A DNA stretch of 64,000 bases, taken from assembly GCA_902728285.1 (NCBI GenBank), contig CACVBU010000142.1, forward strand, positions 434,001-498,000, written 5' to 3'. The stretch is from Clytia hemisphaerica (taxonomy: Eukaryota; Cnidaria; Hydrozoa; Leptothecata; Clytiidae). The translations under genes and the position numbers were made by a program. Of this stretch, positions 55,232 through 64,000 are shown piece by piece (positions within the stretch are counted from its first letter, which is position 1; every line of letters begins with the position of its first letter). The notes beneath the pieces are model-generated. The model ran no database searches, had not been told where the DNA came from, and saw only the letters and a program-made list of their open reading frames with translations.

Positions 55232-56876
55232 ATGTCTAAAGTAAGAGATACAATCAACATTTGGAAACCTAAAACTAAAGTTTTCAAAACTAGTTCTGTG
55301 CTTAAAGATCAAAATGTACAGCAATATCTTGAATCCTTCCATCGTAAATACGTCATAGTGACGATAGATAAAGCTTCCAAAAACTTTGCCTTTATTTGTA
55401 AGAAGTTCTATGTCGCCAAACTCATTGCTGAGGTTTCAGGCAATAATACATACTTGCCTAGTGACATAGACTTCAATACCATCATCAATACGAATGAGGA
55501 AATGTGTAAGCGCTTTGGTTTAGGATTGATAGAAAAAATGAAAACTCTTCCCATCATGTATTGGATGCCAAAAATGCATAAAAATCCTATTGGTTTCAGA
55601 TTTATTGTAGCCTCTAAAACTTGTAGCACCAAACCGTTGACCGCAGTTGTTTCAAATGTTTTTCAAGTTCTTTACAAACATGTTGAAAGTTTTCACAGAA
55701 AATCAAGATTCTTTTCTGGGTTTAGCAAATTTTGGGTGGTTCAAAATTCTTCACTGGTTATTGAACATCTAAATCGGATAAATGCTAAGAAAAAAGCACA
55801 AAGAATTTCTACCTTCGATTTTGCTACACTTTATACCACTCTTCCTCTAGCCTGGGAATCCATGCTATGATTTCTTCTTTGATAAACTGATGTCGAAATG
55901 TATAGCATGGTATGGGTTGAGAGTTTGAATTTCACAGATCCTAATAACGGTTGAAAACATAGCCAATCAAATTTTGTTATTCTTTTACTGGTCACACTTT
56001 CTTAGAGAAAGCGCAACTTTCGAAATTTGGTTTTTATTTTAGTAAGTGAGGACAGCGCTAAATTCGAATTTCCGACTGTAAAAAATGTGAGTCCAATATT
56101 GGACTCACAGCTCGAACCCGTCTTGTGTACATCAAATTATAAAAAAACACACGACGGTTCTCCTGTCTACTCTTCCTCATGAATTACTTGTAAAAACTTC
56201 GACAGATATCATTAATTTCGGTTCGATGGGGCCTGTCGCAATAAACTTGGATTTTCTGCAAATTCAGTCTATTGGACAGCAAAAGGAAAAGATAACAGAT
56301 TTTTTACCAACATTTCCTTATCAGAGTGTGTTGAATTTTTAATCAAGAATTGCTATTTCAAAGTTGGTAATCATATACTCAGACAACAGTATCCCGATGG
56401 GAATAGATCCAGCTCCATTTTGGGCTAACCTTTTTCATTATTATTACGAATCTAAATATGTACAAAATTTGATATCTACTAGTTCTCCTAGAGCTTTCAT
56501 TCAGTTGGTACATTTATTGATGACCTTTGCGCTATTAATGATAGAGATGATTTTTTCTCAAGTTATAATGATATATATCCGGAAGAGCAACAGTTGAAAG
56601 TTGAACATCATGGAACACATGCAACGTTTTTGGATTTGGAAAATAACATCTTTCGCTACAAATTGTTTGACAAGAGAGACGCCTTTCCCTTTTTCATTGT
56701 GAGAATGCCACATAAAGATAGTAATTTACCATCAATCATCTTTTACAGTTCTATATATTCTGAGGTCCTATGCATTGCTAGATGCACTCTTCTTTTTGAA
56801 GATGTTCTGCCCAGAATTTCAGAACTTTTCAAGCGCATGCTCAATCAGGGAGCTGAAAGATCTTTCTTGTTTTGAT
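55232..56876 (+). pseudogene. Penelope-like reverse transcriptase, copy A
   Basis: The frame from 55232 has FHRKYVIVTIDKASKNFAFI, YWMPKMHKNPIGFRFIVASK (finger region) and STFDFATLYTTLP (RT motif A, catalytic Asp). It is interrupted by a 322-bp MITE and resumes at 56170 with HELLVKTS and LIKNCYFKVGN. After a frame change near 56395 comes IPMGIDPAPFWANLF (motif B), then another change and FIDDLCAIND (motif C, two Asp). KVEHHGTHATFLDLENN and TLLFEDVLPRISELFKRM follow to a stop at 56876. No GIY-YIG nuclease is seen. Motif style (FDFxTLYTxxPH, IPMGxxxxPxxANLF) fits Penelope-like elements. Inactive. Confidence 0.7.
55839..56178. mobile_element. 322-bp non-autonomous element with 9-bp TSD (Academ-like ends)
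   Basis: The RT frame is split by an insert (55848-56169) flanked by the exact 9-mer CTCTTCCTC (55839-55847 and 56170-56178). Removing one copy with the insert restores the LPHELL reading frame. Ends are TAGCCTGGGAATCC and GGTTCTCCTGTCTA, imperfect inverted repeats that resemble the TAGCCAGGAAACCC end of the 41.7-kb transposon. The interior has a perfect 22-bp palindrome at 56087-56108 (GTGAGTCCAAT/ATTGGACTCAC). No coding capacity. Confidence 0.85.
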
Positions 56877-57475
56877 AGATTTCCAGAGACTTTTATGAAA
56901 TTCGGAGAATCTTTAAATGGTTTTTTAGCGCAACTGCATTTTTGAAAAATTGAAACATTTTTTATTTTATTTTTTATTTTTTATTTTTTTTTTTTAATAT
57001 TATGTATTGTATGTTAGTTTTCTCAGTCATTTTCTTTTTCGTTCTTTCCCGTACAGACGGCTGCACGGACTTTAGGTGTCGAACCGGGTTCTGGGCCTAC
57101 TTTTTAAAAAATTTGTGTTTTTTTATACTTGTATTTTGTCGTTTGTCTTGTTCTTGTTCTTGTCTGTTGTTTACCCTTTTTTATTTCTTTGTATTTGTGT
57201 GGGAGTTTTTGTTTATTTTTCTATGTTTGTTAGTTTGTTTGGACTGCGGGTCGGTTCAGGGTTATGCAATCTGGGGGAGGCTGAGTGTTGGACGTCCATC
57301 AAACATGTTTAAAGCCGCTGCGCCGGTCGCAAGTCAGGGACTCCAGATTGCATTAGTTGGGTTTTTGAGTGGGTTTTGGTGTTTGTGTTTTTCTGCTTGG
57401 CTTTTTAAACTTTATGTCTATTGGTTTGTTGGTTCTTTTTCGCATAAAATTCTCATTTCTTGACAGGATGTTTGA
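56877..57475 (+). other. 3' region of Penelope-like copy A
   Basis: T-rich. GGCTGCACGGACTTTAGGTG...CGAACCGGG (about 57059-57090) matches CGGCCACGGGGATACGAGGC...CGAACCGGG after copy B (about 60620-60650), so it is element 3' sequence. The 153-codon hydrophobic frame at 57002 is a T-rich artefact. Confidence 0.5.
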
Positions 57476-57688
57476 TTGGTTTGATTTATATATTTAGAAA
57501 AATTCAAAAAAATGGAAAAAAACGTATAATTATAAAAATATTAGTGCCTTTTTATGTTTCATCTTTATTTTATTTAGTATTTTCAACACTTTCTCTCCTT
57601 GAGGTCAGATCTCTGATCTTCACCATATATATCTTATCGATCTTATGATAAAAAGTCATGGTGCCCTTTTCTACATACGCTAACAAAT

Positions 57689-57781
57689 GTAAGTGGGGAG
57701 AAATTTGGCCGGAACTTAACTTGGTGGATTTTTGGCCAAATCCACCAAAATTTCTAACCTCAATATTTGTTTCCCCAAGGT
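57689..57781. mobile_element. Possible small MITE
   Basis: GTAAGTGGGGAGAAATTTGG at the left and AATATTTGTTTCCCCAAGGTA at the right are weakly inverted, with GGCCAAATCCACCAAAATTT inside. Similar in style to the TAATTTTGG elements but much diverged. Confidence 0.3.
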
Positions 57782-58998
57782 AATTTCTGACATACATAAG
57801 GTAAATGTTTACCTCTCGAAACCGTGTTTGTTAATTTCATGCTTGTCTCTGCCAGTTTTGGTTTTGTAAAGTTAGAGTTTCTTGAAGTCAATGCGATCAC
57901 ACATTGAACATAAATAAAATTTTAATTTCATAATTACGTTGTCCTCTTTTTCATTTCTGTCTGCTTTGAGCTCCATCTCGTACATGACTGTGAATCTGAT
58001 TTGGTAATCAAAATTAAAATAATATTAGTAATTATGGAAACGGGGACTAGTCTTCACTGTACTCTCAAAAAAGGAAATCATGCAATATATAGTTATCCTA
58101 AAGTTTGGTTTGAAACATTTATCTAACATGTGTAATATTTTTTTACTAACCTTTTGAAAATTTCTTCCACGTTCCTTTGTAACCAGTGATATTTTATTTT
58201 GTTCGAACCATTTTTGATGTCATCTGGAATGATGTCGTCTAAAGAAGGAAAGAACAATTTCAAAAAACTATTGAAATCTTAAGTCCTCGAGTGTTTTAAT
58301 AACATAACATGAATCATCCATCAATTTTATTTGTCTTGAAATGGGTCATCGCAGCAATAACAATTAATGTGTCGGTTTCGATGTCACTGAATTCTTTAAA
58401 GGCGTTAAAGTCTTCTGTTACTCCCTTTTTGGCATTGGTGTTATGAGTTACATTCATGGACCATTCTGTCGTGCCGTGCTGTGCACCTGAATCTCGTCGG
58501 CGAAATATTGTCTCTTTAACCTATTCAAATGAATATTACTGATTGTATTCGATTATTATTTTCCAGATTTTTTAAAACGTTTTTGGGAACTTTAAACATT
58601 ATATTATGTTTTAGAGTTTTCTATTTATATAGAAGAATTTATGTTTTGGACTTTGTTATTGTAAGTAATGCACTCGATATAGGTTACCTCGTATAGCGTG
58701 CGTTTTAAATGCCAATCCTCGTATGCTGGTTTTAAACCTTGAAGCATTTCGTATGCGTTCCTGCAATCGACAAACCCCTGTTGTGCGTTGATCACCCTTT
58801 CTTCAGTCTTTCTTTCCGAACAGTAAAGGTTTGATGACTTCTTTTATAACTTCCCCATCACTTGTTTTATCCTCCGTCATTGGAATATAGCTTTCCTGGA
58901 TCTCTTTAATGATCTGAATTATTTCAGTTGTAGAGTTTTCGGCGTGGAAAGACAAACCTAGAGGAACCTGAATCGAAAAAGGAATATATATAATTTTC

Positions 58999-60617
58999 AC
59001 AAAGTCAAAATTCTTGAGTAATTACAATAAGTTTTGGGTGCTTCAAAATTGCAATCCTGTTTTGGAGTCCTTAAACCGTATCAATAAAAAGAAGAATGCT
59101 AAGTCTATTTCCACCTTTGACTTCAGTACTCTTTACACAAAGATCCCTCATGACAAACTTATTATTAAAGAATTGGCAGAGGTTATTGACTTTGTTTTTG
59201 ATGCAGGTAGTTCGAAATATATTGCCATCTCCCAGAACGACAAAGCTTACTGGTCGTCTACTTTAATGGGATAAATTTTCGCGGGGATTAAATTTCGCGG
59301 TTGAGCTCATCCGCGAAATTTTAACATTTCGCGGGGATTAATTTTTGCGGATGAGGGATTTCCTGATTTTTCGCGGGGATTTAATTTCGCGGATTGGGGT
59401 ACAAATTACAATTTTCGAAAAGGGTCAAAACATTGAAATAAAATTTTTCCAGGAAAATTAAGAATTTTTTTTTCAAGTAATAAGAGGGTGTTTTGGAATA
59501 GGGCGAGGAGACATGCCTCCTTTTCTTACATACCTTTTTAAATGTTTAATTTCAAGCCAGTTGGATTACCCTCTTGCATTGAAAAGCTTTTAACAATAAG
59601 CGATCACTTTAGATAAAATTTTTCCAATACCTCTTCCAAGTTTGTAAATTTGTGAAGAAAATTTTGAGGAAAACGATTTTTTGCTAACAAGCATATCGAG
59701 GATTTGACCTTTTTCGAGGGTTGCGTGCCCTCATGTAGAAAAAAAATAAAAAACGATAAAAATAGAAATTTCGCAAATTGCAAAAAAAATTCCAATATTT
59801 CGCGGAAACTAATTTTCGCGGATGGGCCTTTTTCAAATTTCCAATGGAACTTATTTTCGCGGATGACACCCAAATCCGCGAAATCCGCGAAAATTAATCC
59901 CCGCGAAAATTTATCCCATTAAAGTATTTCCTTTTCAAAAAGTTCTTTGAAAACCGCTGTCAAACATCTGATTAAAAATTGTTTTTTCAAAGCTGGCAAT
60001 GTTGTCATGTGTCAGGTCATAGGTATCCCAATGGGCATCGATCCAGTGCCATTTTGGGCTAACTTATTTTTATATCAATACGAACATAGATATATGACCC
60101 AGTTGATTGAACAAGATAAAGTGAAGGCTCGTCATTTTCATTCAACCAAACGATTCATTGATGATCTCTGTGCTGTAAACGATGGGAACATGTTCGAATC
60201 AGTATATAGAGAAATCTATCCAGATGAACTTGAGCTCAAAGTTGAGCACTCAGGATCTCATGCTTCGTTCCTTAACCTTGACATTTCCATCAAAGACGGG
60301 GTTTTTGTTTACAAGTTGTTTGACAATAGCGATGCCTTCCCTTTTTCTATTGTTCGTATGCATCACATTGACAGTAATATGCCAGAATCCATTTTTATTC
60401 TTCGTTTGTTGGTGAGTTTTTGAGAAAAGCTCGATCCACTCTTTTATTTGAAGACTTGAGAGACAAATCTCACATATTTATTCAAAGAATGCGTGCCCAA
60501 GGCGCTACAGTTGGTAAACACAATATTAGTCTGCGTAGAGTCATTACACGTCACAGTTCTGAATTTTCAAGGTTTCAACTCAGTTTAAATGCAGTCGTTC
60601 ACCAGCTTTTGCGGTGA
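58999..60617 (+). pseudogene. Penelope-like reverse transcriptase, copy B
   Basis: 5'-truncated. Starts within NKFWVLQNCNPVLESLNRIN (copy A KFWVVQNSSLVIEHLNRIN) and has STFDFSTLYTKIPHDKL (motif A). It is split by a 668-bp MITE, then VIGIPMGIDPVPFWANLFLY (motif B), RFIDDLCAVND (motif C), KVEHSGSHASFLNLDISI, and after one frame change at about 60415 RKARSTLLFEDLRDKSHIF to a stop at 60617. Lies inside a former intron of DUF6589 copy 3. The C-terminus is longer than in copy A. Confidence 0.7.
59259..59926. mobile_element. MITE, 668 bp, perfect TIRs
   Basis: Ends TACTTTAATGGGATAAATTT(TCGCGGGG) and the exact inverse at the right, at least 28 bp, bounded by TA. The interior carries many TTTCGCGG(GGATTAA) repeats in both orientations and overlapping minus-strand frames without motif. 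Inserted in the RT frame of Penelope-like copy B between AYWS and KTAVKHLIKN. Confidence 0.9.
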
Positions 60618-61375
60618 GCGGCCACGGGGATACGAGGCATCGAACCGGGCTATCACCCAACTTTTCAAAAAATTCTTATGTTTTTTTCCATCCTTTCAAT
60701 CTTCTTCTCCCTTGTCATAGATAGTGGCAGTCTTTTTCAACTGTTTTTTCTTTATCTTCGAATGTATTATCTGCAACGTTAGTGGCAGAACGGGTCAAAG
60801 ATGTGGCAACTTTGTCCAGTGGGTAGTACTTCTCTGGCTAGTTTTTGGTATCATCGGCAGGTCCGTAGGTTTTATGTTTGAGTTTGTTTTTGTACTTTTG
60901 CGCGCGTTTTAATAATTCAAAGAAATACATTTATTTTTACGACCTCATCTGTGGTGATGCCTGATCAACATTGCTAACCTACATTACCCTGTTTATATCA
61001 TTTGGGAGGATATTTTCGAAAATGGCCGAAATCCTATGTAGGTTGAAAACTGAAGAACATAGTTTGTGTTTTCTTTGAGTCACTTTTACTTTTTTTCACA
61101 TTGAGTTGCTTCTTTCCTTTTGGTCGATTTAGATCATGATGTGCATTTTTGCTTTTGAGACACTTCCGAAGAATACACCAATGTCCCATTTCTGTTTTTC
61201 TGCTCCATCAGAATTACGTACAAATAGTTTAGATCTTTTGTCATCATTTGATATCACATACCTGGTTTCATTTTATGAATATTCATCCTGAGCATGTTGT
61301 GTTGTTGTGTCCTCTTGTTGGTATTGTTTTGTCTCTTTTTGTTTATTACATTTTTTGAATAGTTGAAGGTCAGCC
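60618..61375 (+). repeat. Penelope-like 3' sequence and repeated 5' unit
   Basis: 60620-60900 matches the 3' region of copy A. 61030-61370 is a diverged copy of 54875-55170: GTAGGTTGAAAACTGAAGAA against GTAGGTCGAAAACTGAGGAA, then CATTGAGTTGCTTCTTTCC, and AGTTGAAGGT at the end. So an upstream segment of copy A is found downstream of copy B. This fits the tandem, pseudo-LTR organisation known for Penelope-like elements, or a larger repeated host unit. Confidence 0.55.
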
Positions 61376-61892
61376 TGTCCCAAGCCAGGATAAAGACAGA
61401 GGGACCCAGAGAAGATTTGCTACCTTCTCATTGTAACATCGTCTCTCTAAGAGGAAAAAGAATTCGGCCACTTTTTGTTGTTTGTAGGTCTGACAGGAGA
61501 AAACATTTATATTTTCATACTATATATATTTGCCTAGTACATCAGGATGTGCGAGGATGTCCCCTGCCTGGTGTCTAGTGCAGTCGGCTCCAAAGGAGTC
61601 TAAGGTGTTTACACCTTTGTTGATTCATTTTTTGTTTTCTTCTCCTGTCAGTCTACCTGGAGTTTGTTGTCATCTTGTACAGGCCGCTGGGGTAATGTCG
61701 CCTGACTGTCTTAAATGACAGTCAGCCTGTCCCAAGCCAGGATAAAGACAGAGGGACCCAGAGAAGATTTGCTACCTTCTCATTGTAACATCGTCTCTCT
61801 AAGAGGAAAAAGAATTCGGCCACTCTTTGTTGTTTGAAGGTCTGACAGGAGAAAACATTTATATTTTCATTCTATATATATATATGTTATAT
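61369..61892. repeat. Direct repeats, about 165 bp, 359 bp apart
   Basis: GTCAGCCTGTCCCAAGCCAG...GAAAACATTTATATTTTCAT begins at 61370 and again at 61729, with only a few mismatches. The 190 bp between contains GTCAGTCTACCTGGAGTTTG and ends GACTGTCTTAAATGACA. They look like recent terminal or tandem repeats of the element just upstream. Confidence 0.75.
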
Positions 61893-62297
61893 AGTAAATT
61901 ATATGCTTATAAAAAAACATGTCTTTTTAGAAAATTTACACAATTTTTAAGTGACATATTTCCTGTAAATATACATTGAAGCTTAGACAAATATATTTTT
62001 CGTAACTATTTGTCCATAACAGCCAGGTTAATCTGAGTAGCTCTAAAAGATCTTTTTAATACCTACCACTTGGGATTTTTCAGACATTTCTTTCGTGAAT
62101 GGGTGGGCAATGTGCCAGCAGACGTTCTTTCGAAATAATTTGAAGGCAGGCAAAAACGTGAGGATACTTCTTGCGATTAACACCTTATACGTTTTGGACG
62201 GCACCTCTTGTGTGTTTATACCAGGAAAAATTGGCATGTTCCGGTACTCTTCCAGTGTTCTGTTTGCTGAATTTCAATGAAAGTCTTTCATGAATAT

Positions 62298-62408
62298 TAC
62301 TCTTCTGTGCGAAATTGTAGGGGGTGTTCCCCCCATTTTTTAGATTTTTTTCAGAACATCCACCTTCCCCTGCTTATTCGACCCCCCCCAATTACGCACA
62401 GAAGAGTA
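62298..62408. mobile_element. Small MITE, 111 bp
   Basis: TACTCTTCTGTGCGAAATTG at the left and CAATTACGCACAGAAGAGTA at the right are inverted repeats of about 20 bp with one indel. GGGGGTGTTCCCCCC and CCCCCCC lie inside. Lies in an intron of DUF6589 copy 3. Confidence 0.7.
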
Positions 62409-63276
62409 GGGTAAAAAGCATACTTAAAATACAAAACAAATTCAAGTCAAATCAAATCAAATTAAAGGTTTGACAGGCTTTATCATATAAAAAAAATTAC
62501 CTTTGGAGGGATGAACTCAGTGAAGAATAGCCATGCAATGAAACCAGAGGATGCTCACGTTTCGTTTGTTCTTACCCTGATGACGTGTCCTCTTCTCAAA
62601 GTCTAAGTTACCTCCGACAATCTGGGAACGTTAAAAAAAGCCCATCAAAGAGTAGAAAAGATTACAATTCGATTCCTCAGAGACATAATATACAAGGATA
62701 TTATAATATTATAAACAAAGTACCTTAAATATATCTGGGAGAGGTTTCGTTAAGCGCCGTATCCTCGATGCCTCCTCGAATGTGATACCCCCGTCTTTTT
62801 GTATTTTCAAAATATGTTTATGGTCGTCTTCGATATTCTTTTTCCATCCCAATACTTCAGCATCAAAATCCCCGTTTCGTTTCAAAGCAGTATTGTATCC
62901 ATTTGACAGACCCATTTTGTTGAACCAACTAAACGAACGTTTGCTCGCACCAGCTGAAATCAGTAGTTGGTCATTCCGTGTGGCAACGACGTTTGTCGTA
63001 GTCTTAGGGTATCTTAATAATAGACACAGAGAGAAATAAAATAAAACAAAAACTCGCATACTTCAATAAAACTTACTTATCTAAAACATTTTTTCATTAG
63101 AACCGATAAAAAATTACGAACTAGCCTCCCTCAAAATACAAACAAAACTTACCTTGCTTTAAAAATAGCACCGTAACATAGTAGACAGGCAGCTGAGGTC
63201 ACAAAAAAATTGGACGGGGTGCGAACAATCCCAAACCACTTTTAATTGAAAATATACAACCTAAATATCTAGAAAC

Positions 63277-63907
63277 CATCAACCGGAGTTGTTGAAATTA
63301 CTTACCGGACGTGTCCGGTAATATGTCCGGTAATATTTTAGTACCTGATGACGTCATGCGTGCCCCTAGGCTAACTGAAAAAATTTTGAGAACCAACATA
63401 GAGATATTATATACCGATCGAAGCGTTTTTTAACGTAGATTAAGAAAATGGTCAGTAACCATATCTGAAAATTTTTCTATAAAAAGTTAGAACGCTTTTC
63501 CCATATGTCCGTAACGTCAATTTTACCTGTCCGAGACGAAAAAAAAATCAAAAATTCAAACTTATCAAAATTGAAATCTAAGACCGCCATTCGAAAGCTC
63601 TCAAAAATCGATATAGAAGACTTTTAAGTGGATATATATGATTTCTCAACCTAACTCGAGAAAATCGATCCTAAAGAAAGTGTAAATATGACGTCATCAA
63701 AACTTCGGAAGCTTTTAACTTTTTATCATCAAATTTTCAGACATAGTTACTAACCTTTTTCTTAATCTACGTCAAAAAACGCGTCGATTGGTATATAATA
63801 TGACTATGCTTTTTTTCATAAAAATTTTCATTTTGCTTGTGACGTCATCAAATACGAAAATATTTTCGGACGCGTCCGGTAATTATTTTCAAACTGTCCG
63901 GTTGATG
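63277..63907. mobile_element. Long foldback element, 631 bp
   Basis: Ends CATCAACCGGAGTTGTTGAA and (right) TTTTCAAACTGTCCGGTTGATG are inverted. Next come opposed ACCGGACGTGTCCGGTAAT and CGGACGCGTCCGGTAATTA blocks, GATGACGTCAT/GTGACGTCATC, and long inner arms (ACGTAGATTAAGAAAATGGT at about 63434 against the inverse ACCTTTTTCTTAATCTACGT at about 63751). Nearly the whole element can fold on itself. Several ACGTCA motifs are inside. No coding capacity. The remaining 90 bp of the window holds nothing I can identify. Confidence 0.85.
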
Positions 63908-64000
63908 ATTCTGTGTTCAGAAAGGTCGTATCTATTGAAAACAACTGTTTAAAGTTTGCTCGCAAACTTTGTAGCTACTGCACTTTTTTATGTGACCTCA

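Larger units (their letters stand above)
57900..63192 (-). pseudogene. DUF6589-family gene, copy 3 (dead)
   Basis: Minus-strand exons matching copy 2: 63192-63153, 63012-62724, 62621-62501 (121 bp, same length as copy 2), 62266-62067 (200 bp, same), 58967-58688, 58520-58319, 58238-58151 and 57995 to about 57902. Lesions: IVGGNLD instead of VGDNLD (first acidic residue lost); a TGA after MAILH in the 121-bp exon; the GDQL core deleted in the 58967 exon (FGKKD then TEERV in another frame); donor GT changed to GA at about 58318; the EGDGxR/HLEHLN exon truncated. A 3-kb insert with Penelope-like copy B splits two exons. No helicase partner or TIR was found. Confidence 0.8.

Noticed and set aside
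57002..57463. 153-codon hydrophobic frame that could pass for a membrane protein
   Set aside because: It lies in T-rich 3' sequence of a Penelope-like element. The Phe/Leu/Cys/Val content follows from T and G runs.
61369..61892. Hammerhead ribozyme in the Penelope-like repeat
   Set aside because: I looked for the CTGATGA...GAAA core in the repeat and did not find it by eye.

Overview
The window looks like a stretch of AT-rich, repeat-dominated nuclear genome from an invertebrate animal, most likely a cnidarian. The reasons are short exons with GT-AG introns, no operons, and a set of mobile-element-type gene families (DUF6589 transposases, Helentrons with an endonuclease tail, Penelope-like RTs, RPA-like OB-fold proteins, integrase-tail/OTU proteins) that I associate with cnidarian and other invertebrate genomes. 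I see no conventional housekeeping gene, rRNA or tRNA. Almost everything recognisable is a transposable element or a TE-like gene family.

Layout. 0-7 kb: a minus-strand exon candidate, a 333-336 bp tandem array, a small MITE, one acidic exon and a long hairpin. 7.2-11.4 kb: a fossil HUH-type Rep endonuclease gene, a dense array of AATCTACCGTGA-type palindromic 12-mers directly after it, then a decayed multidomain gene (integrase-tail-like exon, OTU protease, USP-like region, ParB/sulfiredoxin-like domain). 13 kb: a 168-bp hairpin satellite. 14-17.3 kb: a minus-strand multi-exon DUF6589 (RNase H-like transposase) gene with a mariner-like element in an intron. 18.9-24.6 kb: fragments of zinc-binding families, a 5'-truncated LINE, and small symmetric exons. 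25-28.3 kb: several tandem repeats and a LINE ORF1-like fragment. 28.4-30.3 kb: an RPA-like OB-fold gene. 32.7-39.1 kb: a Helentron (cysteine protease, Rep, PIF1-type helicase, endonuclease). 41.7-49.4 kb: a complete 7.68-kb DNA transposon with perfect 63-bp TIRs and a 9-bp target-site duplication, carrying a RecQ-like helicase (+) and a nine-exon DUF6589 transposase (-) tail to tail. 52-63.2 kb: a zinc-finger gene, two Penelope-like RT copies broken by MITEs, and a third, dead DUF6589 copy. 63.3-63.9 kb: a long foldback element.

The strongest unit is the 41.7-49.4 kb transposon. Its ends (TAGCCAGGAAACCC...) and 9-bp duplication are echoed by a 322-bp non-autonomous element at 55848-56169, which sits in a Penelope-like RT frame, has TAG...CTA ends and has its own perfect 9-bp duplication. 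It resembles what I recall of helicase-carrying Academ transposons (AcademH), and this needs a database check.

Most frame breaks in the long reading frames (Helentron, RecQ, DUF6589 copy 2, RPA-like, HUH Rep, zinc-finger gene) are single-base slips inside homopolymers. This points to uncorrected long-read indels rather than decay. By contrast, DUF6589 copy 3, the OTU/USP/ParB gene and the Penelope-like copies carry real lesions.
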